A DNA stretch of 64,000 nucleotides, from NCBI RefSeq assembly GCF_900102185.1, contig NZ_LT629690.1, positions 3,658,001-3,722,000 of the forward strand. The letters run 5' to 3'. The translations under genes were made by a program, and so were the position numbers. The notes beneath the pieces were generated by a model. It saw only the letters and a list, made by a program, of their open reading frames with translations, was not told the DNA's origin and did no database searches. Positions 44,060-52,204 of this stretch are shown here, in pieces; position 1 is the stretch's first letter, and every line of letters starts with the position of its first letter. Origin of the DNA: Terriglobus roseus. GTDB taxonomy: Bacteria > Acidobacteriota > Terriglobia > Terriglobales > Acidobacteriaceae.

Positions 44060-44257
44060 CTAGGCTGCGCGCTGCTGCTGTGCGATTTCCTGCACTTTCA
44101 CGTTAGCCTTTACCAGCGCAGCATAGGCTTCGCGCATAAGGGGGTTATTACCTGGAACGTGCACTAAGCCGTGCGGCGTCAGTACCGAATAACCGCCATC
44201 GCTTCCCTTACTCCCAATTACCATGATGACTTCTTCAAGTGCCTTAATGCCCGACAT
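44060..44257 (-). CDS. small conserved-type hypothetical protein
   Basis: This 65-residue protein (starting MSGIKALEEVIMVIG) has a predicted helix, a short beta/turn middle (SDGGYSVLTPHGLVHVPG) and a C-terminal helix ending QEIAQQQRAA. AGGAGGT lies six bases before the ATG, a perfect ribosome site, which argues for real and strong translation. Function is not recognised. It stands alone between a permease-like gene and bshA. Confidence 0.65.
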   Translation of the reverse strand: MSGIKALEEVIMVIGSKGSDGGYSVLTPHGLVHVPGNNPLMREAYAALVKANVKVQEIAQQQRAA

Positions 44258-44445
44258 AAATTACCTCCTATTTCGCGGAGGATAGTAGCACATCATGAAA
44301 TTCCGGAAATACTGGTAATTCGAGATAGTTTCGATCGTCCGCGCTCTATATCTTCTTGCAACTCCCGGACCGCGTAGGTACCCACACTACTCACTTTCGC
44401 AGTGTCAATAATCTATAAAGAGCCTGAACATTTTTCGGGATACGC

Positions 44446-45585
44446 TCAGCTGACCTCGTTCAACACCTGTTCGTAATAGCGCTCGTACATGGGAATGATC
44501 CGGCTGGTGCAGAACTTGTCCTGCGCTGTCTTACGTGCGGCTGCCGCCATTGCTTGCTGACGAGGCTCGTTCGACAATATCTCAATCGCTCCGGCAGCCA
44601 TCGCCTTTACATCACCCACGGCAAACAGCAATCCGTTCACACCGTCTTCCACCAGTTCCGGCACGCCGCCCACACGCGTAGCGATGCACGGCACGCGACA
44701 CGCCATACCCTCCAGCGCAGCCAGGCCAAAGCTTTCCATCTCTGACGGCATCAGCATCAGGTCACCAAGCAACAACAAGTCCTGCACACTGTCCTGCTTG
44801 CCTAAAAAGTGAATGCGATCCTGGATGCCGTAACGTAATGCCAACGATTCCGCGATGCTGCGATCGGGCCCGTCGCCAATCAACATCAGCCGCGACGGCA
44901 CTTCGCGCACCACACGCGCAAACACTTCCACCACATCGCCCACACGCTTCACGCGACGAAAGTTTGAAAGATGAATCAGAATCTTCTCGTCCGGTTTCGC
45001 ATAACGAGGACGCAGTGCACGACGCTTTTCATCGTCCGGCTTGTAAACATCGCAATTTACAAAATTGCGAATCACTTCGATCTCCTTCTGCACTCCGAAA
45101 GAACGCACAGTAGTCTCTTTCAGGTCCGCGGAGATCGAAGTCACACCGTCGCTTTCCTCAATACCGAATTTCGTAATGGGAAGATAACCAGGGTCCTGCC
45201 CCACAAGCGTGATGTCTGTACCGTGCAATGTGGTGATGAACGGCAAACGGATGCCGCGTACAGCCAGCATCTGCCGCGCCAGCAGCGCGCTTACGCTGTG
45301 CGGAATGGCGTAGTGAACATGCAGCAGATCCAGCCCGTAAAACTCCGCCACCTCTGCCATGCGACTCGCCAGCGCAAGATCATACGGCGGGTATTGAAAC
45401 AACGGATAGCTCGTAACCGCCACCTCGTGGAAGAAGATGCCTTCCTCGCGTCCCGTCAGGCGAAAGGGCTGCTGATAGGTGATGAAGTGCACCTGGTGGC
45501 CACGCGCCGCCAGTTCAATACCAAGCTCCGTGGCAACGACGCCACTGCCGCCATACGTGGGATAGCAGGTGATACCAATCTTCAT
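44446..45585 (-). CDS. bshA: N-acetyl-alpha-D-glucosaminyl L-malate synthase
   Basis: This 379-residue GT4-type glycosyltransferase of bacillithiol synthesis begins MKIGITCYPTYGGSGVVATELG, the BshA glycine-loop signature. HVHYAIPHS and the ExxxxxxxE motif in PSEMESFGLAALEGMACRVP fit the family. It makes GlcNAc-malate from UDP-GlcNAc and L-malate, the first step to the thiol bacillithiol. BshB and BshC are not in the window. The ATG at 45585 is a clean family start. Bacillithiol genes are known in Acidobacteria. Confidence 0.92.
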   Translation of the reverse strand: MKIGITCYPTYGGSGVVATELGIELAARGHQVHFITYQQPFRLTGREEGIFFHEVAVTSYPLFQYPPYDLALASRMAEVAEFYGLDLLHVHYAIPHSVSALLARQMLAVRGIRLPFITTLHGTDITLVGQDPGYLPITKFGIEESDGVTSISADLKETTVRSFGVQKEIEVIRNFVNCDVYKPDDEKRRALRPRYAKPDEKILIHLSNFRRVKRVGDVVEVFARVVREVPSRLMLIGDGPDRSIAESLALRYGIQDRIHFLGKQDSVQDLLLLGDLMLMPSEMESFGLAALEGMACRVPCIATRVGGVPELVEDGVNGLLFAVGDVKAMAAGAIEILSNEPRQQAMAAAARKTAQDKFCTSRIIPMYERYYEQVLNEVS

Positions 45586-45708
45586 CGTTCACCGCCGTTG
45601 CCACATGCCGTTGCCACAAATACCGCTGTCATCTCTGTCATAAGAACAAACCCGCTTGTCGCGGAGCAAATGTCCTCATCTGATTCGCACAATCGCATTC
45701 CAGATGCA

Positions 45709-45741
45709 AAAGAGGGCACGACGTTATGTCATGCCCTCTTT
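45709..45741 (-). terminator. intrinsic terminator of aqpZ
   Basis: Stem AAAGAGGGCA / TGCCCTCTTT with an inner GAC/GTC pair across one mismatch and loop GTTAT. Confidence 0.75.
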
Positions 45742-45767
45742 CCATGATTCGTTCTCAACGCAATTGT

Positions 45768-46514
45768 TTAGCGGACGTTAGCAACATCCTGTTCCGTGGC
45801 TGAGAACACAGGCGTTTCCTTGTACTCGCTGAACAGCAATTCGTAGATAAAACCGCCGACCAAACCACCAATCAGCGGCGCCACCCAGAAAAGCCACACC
45901 TGTTGCAACGCCCATCCGCCAACAAACACGGCAGGTCCAAGGCTGCGAGCGGGGTTTACTGAAGTGTTGGTCACCGGAATGGAGATCAGGTGAATCAACG
46001 TCAGTCCAAGTCCAATGGCAATCGGCGCAAAGCCGTTGGGAACCCGCTTGTCTGTAGAACCCATGATGATGAGTAGGAAAAACGCCGTCAGCACAATCTC
46101 AATCACCATGCAGGCCATCATCGAATATCCGCCCGGAGAGTGGAGACCATAACCGTTGGAAGCAAATCCGCCTTCCAGGCTGAAACCAGCCTTGCCGCTG
46201 GCAATGACATACAGCACGCCTGCGGCAGCGACTGCACCAATTACCTGAGCCACCCAATACGGGATGACATCCTTTGCCGGAAAGCGCTTACCGGCGCATA
46301 GGCCCAGCGTTACGGCCGGATTGAAATGGCCACCAGAAATGTGGCCCAACGTATAAGCCATGGTGAGAACGGTGAGGCCGAAAGCCAGCGCCACACCTGC
46401 AAAGCCGATGCCCAGCGATGGAAACGCAGCCGCCAGCACTGCGCTGCCACATCCACCAAACACCAACCAGAACGTTCCGAAAAACTCTGCAATACAGCGT
46501 TTGCCAAGGGGCAT
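45768..46514 (-). CDS. aqpZ: aquaporin Z-like water channel
   Basis: This 248-residue membrane protein has six predicted helices. Both NPA boxes are visible: [14 protein letters not shown] (N65-P-A67) and [13 protein letters not shown] (N187-P-A-R190). The Arg after the second NPA and the His in the loop-B region HFNPA fit a water-selective channel rather than a glyceroporin. It moves water across the inner membrane. Neighbours (bshA, pyrR) suggest no special pathway. The start at 46514 gives the typical short N-terminus. Confidence 0.93.
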   Translation of the reverse strand: MPLGKRCIAEFFGTFWLVFGGCGSAVLAAAFPSLGIGFAGVALAFGLTVLTMAYTLGHISGGHFNPAVTLGLCAGKRFPAKDVIPYWVAQVIGAVAAAGVLYVIASGKAGFSLEGGFASNGYGLHSPGGYSMMACMVIEIVLTAFFLLIIMGSTDKRVPNGFAPIAIGLGLTLIHLISIPVTNTSVNPARSLGPAVFVGGWALQQVWLFWVAPLIGGLVGGFIYELLFSEYKETPVFSATEQDVANVR

Positions 46515-46628
46515 GAAAAGTCTCCTCCTGAGAGAATCCCGGCCCGACAGAACGGCTAGAGCCGAGACGAAGACTTTCTACGCCTGCACGGTGAATTTTG
46601 CATCTGTATTTTTTGACAGAAACGAAAA

Positions 46629-46646
46629 ACCGGCCAAATGGCCGGT
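46629..46646 (-). terminator. intrinsic terminator of pyrR
   Basis: Perfect stem ACCGGCC / GGCCGGT with loop AAAT, followed on the minus strand by TTTTTCGTT. Confidence 0.85.
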
Positions 46647-46670
46647 CTCCATCGTTCGTATCGCTGCAAG

Positions 46671-47261
46671 TTAATCCAGGCGCTCCACCAGCAGCACCTG
46701 ATCATTGCCGTCCACCTCGCGCAACTTCACTTCAATGATCTCTTTGGACGAAGTGGGCACAACGCGACCAATAAACTGCGCTTCAATCGGCAGCTCGCGA
46801 TGACCGCGATCAATCAGCACCAGCAAACGCACTGATCGGGGACGTCCATGATCAAACAACGCATCCAGCGCAGCGCGAATGGTGCGTCCGGTATACAGAA
46901 CGTCGTCCAGCAGGACAATGTCGCGGCCTTCAATGTCGAAGCCGATCTCGCCCTTTTCCACGATTGGCTTATTGCCTGCGGTGGACAAGTCATCGCGATA
47001 GAAGGAGATGTCCAACACGCCAGTCTGCACCGGCTGCTTCTCAATCCCCTCAATGATCTTGGCAATGCGCTCAGCCAGCGGAATGCCGCGGCGCTTGATG
47101 CCAACCAGCCCAAGGTTGCTGCTTCCCTCCTGCTTTTCCACGATCTGGTGCGCCAGGCGTACCAGCGTACGGTCGATCTCCGAGGCCGACATGAGGCGGC
47201 CTTTCTCACGGATGTTGGCTTTGGAGGCAGTGGTTTCGGGCGTGGTGGTTGCGTCGCTCAT
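46671..47261 (-). CDS. pyrR: bifunctional PyrR: pyr regulator and uracil phosphoribosyltransferase
   Basis: This 196-residue protein has a 20-residue extension before the PyrR core. The PRPP loop is DIVLLDDVLYTGRTIRAAL (about residues 114-132). Further blocks are LGLVGIKRRGIPLAERI and LVLIDRGHRELPIEAQFIG. PyrR senses UMP and binds pyr mRNA to attenuate transcription, and can also make UMP from uracil. The ATG at 47261 is preferred to a longer frame starting at 47387. Its target is probably pyrBC or other pyr genes, since it sits about 4.5 kb from pyrB rather than beside it. Confidence 0.93.
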   Translation of the reverse strand: MSDATTTPETTASKANIREKGRLMSASEIDRTLVRLAHQIVEKQEGSSNLGLVGIKRRGIPLAERIAKIIEGIEKQPVQTGVLDISFYRDDLSTAGNKPIVEKGEIGFDIEGRDIVLLDDVLYTGRTIRAALDALFDHGRPRSVRLLVLIDRGHRELPIEAQFIGRVVPTSSKEIIEVKLREVDGNDQVLLVERLD

Positions 47262-47329
47262 CGTGCCGTGATGATAGAAGGCGACGAAGCGCGGAGCAAG
47301 CGCCCCACGCAACCGGGGGTTATCGCTTG

Positions 47330-48031
47330 TTACTGTGTCAGGCGTTGGCGACGCGAACGCAGAAGCGCCCCGGCCAACCAGCCGCAAACTGTTCCGGTCA
47401 TCACCAGAAGCAGGATGCTGAATACATGTCCCATCAGAAACGATCCCGCCAGAAACTCCGGCGAACGGATAAACCCGATCAGTTCCGGCGGTTGCGGACC
47501 GGCTTCCTGCATGCGGACCATCATGGAATCGAAACCCTGCTGCAGGGCGTTATCCATTGCGGTGGAATGGTAGTGGTAGCGCAACGTAAACCCGACCGCG
47601 CCCGTAAGAAACGCGATCCACGCGCCCACCATTAGGCCCAGCGTGGCGCCAAGTCGACCACCAATCACCGGTGAGATTTCGCGTCGCGGACGGCTGCGGT
47701 GGTACAGAGTGACGGCAGCCACCGTAAGCAGTGGCATGGCCAGCAGTGACAAGCCGCCTGCTGATCCAGTGGAGACCGCCCCCGGCAGAAGACTCGGTGC
47801 AATGGCGCCTACGGCAGCCACCACGGCCACCATGCGCAGGCCGGTTCCCCAATCCAAACGAGGATGATCGATCCGCTTCTCAGGTTCAACGTCGCCAGAC
47901 GCCGGTGCCACTGGGATCACAGCCTCAGAAGCCACACGCAATTGCGGCAGACCACAGACAGCGCAAAACGCCGCCGTATCACCATCGACTATCGGTAATG
48001 CGGCTCCGCAGCGCGCACAGTGTTCCGTCAT
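47330..48031 (-). CDS. membrane protein with N-terminal zinc ribbon
   Basis: This 233-residue protein starts with a zinc ribbon (HCARCGAALP, then FCAVCGLPQ, about residues 4-30). After a linker come about five predicted membrane helices (between about 66 and 225), two of them in LLAMPLLTVAAVTLYH and ATLGLMVGAWIAFLTGAVGF. Such zinc-ribbon/TM proteins are frequent unknowns in Acidobacteria. The gene lies 68 bases upstream of pyrR on the same strand; it may be cotranscribed with it. Confidence 0.75.
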   Translation of the reverse strand: MTEHCARCGAALPIVDGDTAAFCAVCGLPQLRVASEAVIPVAPASGDVEPEKRIDHPRLDWGTGLRMVAVVAAVGAIAPSLLPGAVSTGSAGGLSLLAMPLLTVAAVTLYHRSRPRREISPVIGGRLGATLGLMVGAWIAFLTGAVGFTLRYHYHSTAMDNALQQGFDSMMVRMQEAGPQPPELIGFIRSPEFLAGSFLMGHVFSILLLVMTGTVCGWLAGALLRSRRQRLTQ

Positions 48032-48078
48032 ATACCAAGGCTATCGCGTTTCAGAGGCTGTGTCCGGCAATCACGAAG

Positions 48079-48699
48079 TTAGTTCGCCTGCTTCGAATCC
48101 TCGTTGTCGGAAGGCAGTTCCAGCGCGACCAAAGCAAACCTTGTACGGCCATCCTTCATTTCATATCCCACAATGTGCTGACGCGACTTCGATCCAGCCT
48201 TCAGTTCAACCTCGTTGCTGTCGAACTTGATCGCCTTCTTCTTATCGTCGCTCACGGAGATGTGATTGTCGTTATCGCAGGTAAGTCCCTGGGCTGTGTG
48301 CGAAGCCGAACCGTTCACCGGCTGTTTGCCCTGGCACTCAATCACGTCACCGTACTGCGCCAGCGCCTTCTGATAAAAGGCGCGTACCTTATCCGGGCTG
48401 TCGGTAGACGTGTATCCCTGTGCCAGCACACGCAGATGGAACGGGCCAAAATTCATATTCACATCTGCGGAGCTTTCGTCGTTGTCCTTCTTCTGCTCCG
48501 GCATAGCGCCTGGATAGATCGGAAGTCCCAACTTTGCGGCGACCGCAGCATTGTCCGTCTTTACGGACATACCGCCCAGCGGCGTCTGGATATCGACATT
48601 GCTTTCCTTGCCGTTCGCATCCTTTTTTGTCTGGATGAAGCAGCCAGCCAACGGGAGAAGAAGTGAAGTTGCGGCAATCAGGCGTAAACGTGCATGCAT
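48079..48699 (-). CDS. lipoprotein of unknown function
   Basis: This 206-residue protein has a lipoprotein signal with lipobox LAGC (Cys at about residue 20). It continues with a charged region and a beta-rich part (AAKLGLPIYPGAMP), in a pattern seen in exported acidobacterial unknowns. GAGGAGG lies just before the ATG at 48699, which fixes the start. No enzyme motif is seen. It may share a transcript with the zinc-ribbon membrane gene downstream (47 bases between). Confidence 0.75.
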   Translation of the reverse strand: MHARLRLIAATSLLLPLAGCFIQTKKDANGKESNVDIQTPLGGMSVKTDNAAVAAKLGLPIYPGAMPEQKKDNDESSADVNMNFGPFHLRVLAQGYTSTDSPDKVRAFYQKALAQYGDVIECQGKQPVNGSASHTAQGLTCDNDNHISVSDDKKKAIKFDSNEVELKAGSKSRQHIVGYEMKDGRTRFALVALELPSDNEDSKQAN

Positions 48700-48813
48700 G
48701 ACAGATCCTCCTCGCCACCGGAAAACACACATGTAGCGATGTGGAGAGGATACGGCGGTTTTCCGCTACCGGTTCCCTGTGAATTATGTCCACAGAAAAA
48801 TTGCACCATTTTC

Positions 48814-48842
48814 TTGACAATCTTGATACCCTGCCCCAATAT
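48814..48842 (+). promoter_or_regulatory. sigma-70-like promoter of the small RNA
   Basis: A perfect -35 box TTGACA (48814-48819) is followed after 17 bases by CAATAT (48837-48842) as a partial -10. Predicted transcription start is near 48849. Confidence 0.6.
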
Positions 48843-48848
48843 TTAGTG

Positions 48849-49012
48849 TGGCTGGTTAAGTCCATCCCATCCGTAGCGTTGGCATAGTAGGTTCGGGGTC
48901 TTTTCGTCAGGGAGACGACCCCAGGAGGCAAACCAACGCGGCGACCGGGAGTTTCGACTGCCCGCTGTTCCTGTCCATGAGCGAGGCCCCGCCAGTGCGG
49001 GGCCTTTTTTTT
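48849..49012 (+). ncRNA. candidate structured small RNA, about 164 nt
   Basis: No good coding frame covers this stretch. It lies between a -35/-10 promoter and a strong intrinsic terminator. Paired segments include GCGTTGG (about 48874) with CCAACGC (about 48938), GGGGTC with GACCCC around a GTC hairpin, and CGGGAGT-TTCG-ACTGCCCG. The size and long-stem style fit 6S RNA or an acidobacterial sRNA motif, but the family cannot be fixed by eye. It could also be a leader of the MerR gene if terminator read-through occurs. Confidence 0.55.
48985..49012 (+). terminator. strong intrinsic terminator of the small RNA
   Basis: Perfect 8-bp stem GGCCCCGC / GCGGGGCC with loop CAGT, directly followed by eight T. 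Confidence 0.92.
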
Positions 49013-49130
49013 CGTTGCTTCTCCACCGCGAAAAAGGAACCACAGCCGTTCCCTGCCTTCAAAAAAGCCGCGCAAACTGCACTGCGAGAGCTACACTGTC
49101 CCCAAAACCCGGCACTCGGAGCAGGCATTT

Positions 49131-49688
49131 TTGGCATCTCCCCCAACAACGCGAACGGACACAAAACGGAAGCCGAAATCCGTCGCGCCCCTGCAGATTC
49201 CGGACAAACTCTACTTCCGCATTGGCGAAGTCTCCAAGCTGCTGGATCTGCCACCCTACGTTCTGCGCTTCTGGGAGACGGAGTTTCCTCAACTGAAGCC
49301 GGGCAAGGGTGGCACCGGGCAGCGACTCTATCGCCGCCGCGACGTGGAAACGCTCGCTGAAATCCGCCGGCTGCTCTACGACGAGGGCTACACCATCCCC
49401 GGCGCGCGGCAGGCCTTGAAGTCCGATGCCAAGCGTTCTGCGCCAGAGCCAGTTGCCGAAACCCCAGCCCCCAAGAAGGCGGCCGCTGAGGACACCACAG
49501 CCCTTCGGCTTCGCAAACTGCGTTCTGACCTGAATGAGATCGCCTCCCTGCTCGATCGGCCCGCTCCAGGCCAGCGCAGAACGCATGCGGCGCCTCATCG
49601 TGGACTCTCCGTTGCACCGCGTCGTCGTTCCGTATTGGAGATGCCACCACCGCTCTTTGCGCAGCCGAGCGATTCCGGCGGCGAATAG
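49131..49688 (+). CDS. MerR-family transcriptional regulator
   Basis: This 185-residue protein has an N-terminal MerR winged helix (about residues 27-100). YFRIGEVSKLLDLPPYVLRFWE is the HTH, GQRLYRRRDVETLAEIRRLL follows, then GYTIPGARQAL. A Lys/Pro/Ala linker and a helix RLRKLRSDLNEIASLLDR (about 128-145) follow. The C-terminus is Arg/Pro-rich without a known metal site. The start is probably a TTG at 49131 with GGAG upstream. The proximity of a small-RNA gene upstream may matter for expression. Its targets are unknown. Confidence 0.9.
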   Translation: MASPPTTRTDTKRKPKSVAPLQIPDKLYFRIGEVSKLLDLPPYVLRFWETEFPQLKPGKGGTGQRLYRRRDVETLAEIRRLLYDEGYTIPGARQALKSDAKRSAPEPVAETPAPKKAAAEDTTALRLRKLRSDLNEIASLLDRPAPGQRRTHAAPHRGLSVAPRRRSVLEMPPPLFAQPSDSGGE

Positions 49689-49799
49689 CGGCTGTCTCCG
49701 GCAAATACCGGTGCGAAAGCAACCTCGTGTGCGCTACCCTCAATAGCGACAGCCGGGCACAGAAGCGCCACGGACTTACACGAAAGAAGATCTCGCCCG

Positions 49800-51131
49800 A
49801 TGGCCTTTAGCGCCGCCGCATCATCCGGCTCAAATCATTTCCGCCGCACACAGACCGATTACCGCGCGATGACCATCGCCACCACGCTGTTCTTCATGTG
49901 GGGATTCCTCACCTGCATGAACGACATCCTGATTCCGCACCTGAAGAGCATCTTCTCGCTCTCCATTGCTCAATCAGCGCTGATCCAGACGGCGTTCTTC
50001 GGGTCCTATTTCGTGTTCGCGCTTCCCGCGGGCAAGCTGGTGGAATATCGCGGCTACAAATACACCATGGTCACCGGCCTTGGCGTCGCGGCTGTGGGTG
50101 CGATCCTCTTCATCCCGGCAGCTCGGCTCGCGTCGTACCCGTTGTTCCTGGGCGCGCTGGTGATTCTCGCAGCGGGCATTACGGCCCTGCAGGTTTCGGC
50201 GAACCCGTTCGTCGCCAGCGTTGGCCCGGAAGAAACAGCTTCCAGCCGCTTGAACCTGTCGCAGGCGCTTAACTCCTTTGGCACCTTCATCGCACCCATC
50301 ATCGGCCGCTACACCATCCTTGCGGGTGTAGGCGCGGCAACCGCCGTCGCGATTGCGAAGTTCACGCCCGACGAACTGGCCGCCTACCGCGCACAGCAGG
50401 CATCCACCATCACCACGCCGTATCTGGTGATCACCGGCATCCTGGTTCTGCTGGCAATCCTGCTGTACACCGTGCGACTCGACAACAAGGAACACCTCAC
50501 CGTTGATCTGCGTCCCATCGCAGGCTTTGGCCCCGGCATCTGGAACCAGACATGGTTGTGGCTGGGCGCGTTGGGCATCTTCCTGTACGTGGGTGCCGAA
50601 GTCTCCATCGGCAGCTTCCTCATCAACTACTTCGGCGAGCCCAACATCGGTGGCCTCTCCGAAGCAGCCGCCGCCAAGTACGTCTCGTACTACTGGCTGG
50701 GCGCCATGATTGGCCGCTTTATCGGTTCAGCCATCCTGCAGAAGGTACGCACCGGCACGCTGCTGGGCATCTTCGCGATGGTGGCGTTTGTACTGGTGCT
50801 GGCCAGCGTCTTCTCCGGCGGCCACGTTGCCATGTACACCATTCTGTCGGTGGGCCTGTTCAACTCCATCATGTTCCCCAGCATCTTCACGCTGGGTCTG
50901 GCTGGACTGGGAGAACTCACCAGCAAGGGCAGCAGCCTGATGGTGCAGGCCATCGTCGGCGGCGCAATCATCCCCTACGTCTACGGCCACTTCGCCGATC
51001 ACGTGGGCTACCAGAAGGCGTTTCTGATTCCCGCTGCCTGCTACGTGTACATCGCGATCTACGGCTTTGCCACCACGCGCCGCCAGATCCACACCGATCC
51101 GCTCGCAGACCTGCGGATCGACCCCGTATAA
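49800..51131 (+). CDS. sugar:H+ symporter, FucP-type MFS
   Basis: This 443-residue membrane transporter of the FHS family has about 12 helices. The N-terminus reads MTIATTLFFMWGFLTCMNDILIPHLK, matching the FucP/GlcP/NagP signature MWGF.T..ND.L. Later blocks include LQVSANPFVASVGPEETASSRLNLSQALNSFGT and MIGRFIGSAILQK. It should take up a neutral sugar such as fucose, glucose or GlcNAc; the choice cannot be made by eye. The ATG at 49800 is acceptable though its ribosome site is weak. The gene stands alone. Confidence 0.9.
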   Translation: MAFSAAASSGSNHFRRTQTDYRAMTIATTLFFMWGFLTCMNDILIPHLKSIFSLSIAQSALIQTAFFGSYFVFALPAGKLVEYRGYKYTMVTGLGVAAVGAILFIPAARLASYPLFLGALVILAAGITALQVSANPFVASVGPEETASSRLNLSQALNSFGTFIAPIIGRYTILAGVGAATAVAIAKFTPDELAAYRAQQASTITTPYLVITGILVLLAILLYTVRLDNKEHLTVDLRPIAGFGPGIWNQTWLWLGALGIFLYVGAEVSIGSFLINYFGEPNIGGLSEAAAAKYVSYYWLGAMIGRFIGSAILQKVRTGTLLGIFAMVAFVLVLASVFSGGHVAMYTILSVGLFNSIMFPSIFTLGLAGLGELTSKGSSLMVQAIVGGAIIPYVYGHFADHVGYQKAFLIPAACYVYIAIYGFATTRRQIHTDPLADLRIDPV

Positions 51132-51151
51132 AGAACCGCAATCAACAAAAG

Positions 51152-51179
51152 AAGGGAGCAGCGGAATCGCTGCTCCCTT
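51152..51179. terminator. bidirectional intrinsic terminator
   Basis: Perfect 12-bp stem AAGGGAGCAGCG / CGCTGCTCCCTT with loop GAAT, between convergent genes. A T-rich tail follows on the plus side. Confidence 0.88.
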
Positions 51180-51206
51180 TCTCTTTGCACAAGCAGTTGA
51201 GAGTTA

Positions 51207-52094
51207 CTACTGCGGAGGCGGAGGAAGCGCATCGCCATTGCCGCCATTTCTGCGGCCGCCCGAAGGTCCACCAGCACGTTGTTCCTGCACACGCAGATCG
51301 GTCGGCACAAACACACCGCCCTTGACCGAACCAAGGCCAACCACACTATCACCAACCTTCACATCCGCCAGTGTGATGGACTCTCCTTCAGCATTCGGCG
51401 CAGGACGATTGCCACCATTGCCGCCGCCATTTCTGCCACCCTGCCCCATACCGCCACCACCGGGGCCCATTCCCATGCCACCGCCCATGCCCATCATGCC
51501 GGTATTCAATCCAGCAGCCTGCAATGCGGCAGGGTCCATGCGGCCACCCTTGCGAAGGCTGGTCGTCTCGTCCAACGAAATCGTCTGCGACACCTTATCC
51601 GAGCGCATGATGGTCAGCTTCGTTTCGTCAATCGCGGTGATCCGCCCCACAATGTATGTCTTACCCAGGTTCGCCTTCGCCTTTGCGACATCTGCGGCGG
51701 GCACATCCATCACCATCATGGCGTGGAGTTCATGCTTGTCGGCGTCGGGCATACCCATGCTCATCACTTCGTCGCCCGGTTGAATGCCGGAGATCGCCAG
51801 CGTCTCCCGACCACGCATCACGCGGGTATTTTCCGTGGTGATGATCGTCCAGGTCGTTCCTGCTTCATCCTTTACGACAACATTGGATCCGCTGACCGAT
51901 GTCACTGTGCCGCGCGTAGCGCCGCCGCGACGTCCACCCTGCCCACCGGGGCCACCCATTCCTCGGCGCATTCCCTGTCCCTGCGCATCCTGCTGCGGCT
52001 GTTGATCGCCACCGCTGGTGGCGTTCTGCCCAAAGGCAAGCGTGGACAACGTGAGGGCAGAACACAGTACCGCAGACTTCCAGAGCGTTTTCAT
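51207..52094 (-). CDS. exported Gly-rich protein with DUF5666-like domains
   Basis: This 295-residue protein has a signal peptide (MKTLWKSAVLCSALTLSTLAFG) and a Gly/Met/Gln-rich spacer. Repeated beta motifs resemble DUF5666: RGTVTSVSGSNVVVKDEAGTTW, VGRITAIDETKLTIMRSDKVSQTISLDETT and ITLADVKVGDSVVGLGSVKGG. A second Gly/Met-rich stretch (about residues 200-240) separates them. Exported or envelope-located; binding partner unknown. The ATG at 52094 has AGAGG nine bases upstream; a start at 52103 is possible. Confidence 0.75.
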   Translation of the reverse strand: MKTLWKSAVLCSALTLSTLAFGQNATSGGDQQPQQDAQGQGMRRGMGGPGGQGGRRGGATRGTVTSVSGSNVVVKDEAGTTWTIITTENTRVMRGRETLAISGIQPGDEVMSMGMPDADKHELHAMMVMDVPAADVAKAKANLGKTYIVGRITAIDETKLTIMRSDKVSQTISLDETTSLRKGGRMDPAALQAAGLNTGMMGMGGGMGMGPGGGGMGQGGRNGGGNGGNRPAPNAEGESITLADVKVGDSVVGLGSVKGGVFVPTDLRVQEQRAGGPSGGRRNGGNGDALPPPPQ

Positions 52095-52204
52095 GACGAA
52101 CATCCTCTCGCATGTACAGACGCGAAGGCCATAGGAAAGACGCGGTCAGGCGCGAAAATGCCTCACACCCACGGCGGCATAGAATGTGTGCCTGGAGTAC
52201 CCTC

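Noticed and set aside
48849-49012. Signal-recognition-particle RNA, tmRNA or RNase P RNA
   Set aside because: The conserved core sequences of these RNAs are not present; only size and stems remain, so the family is left open.
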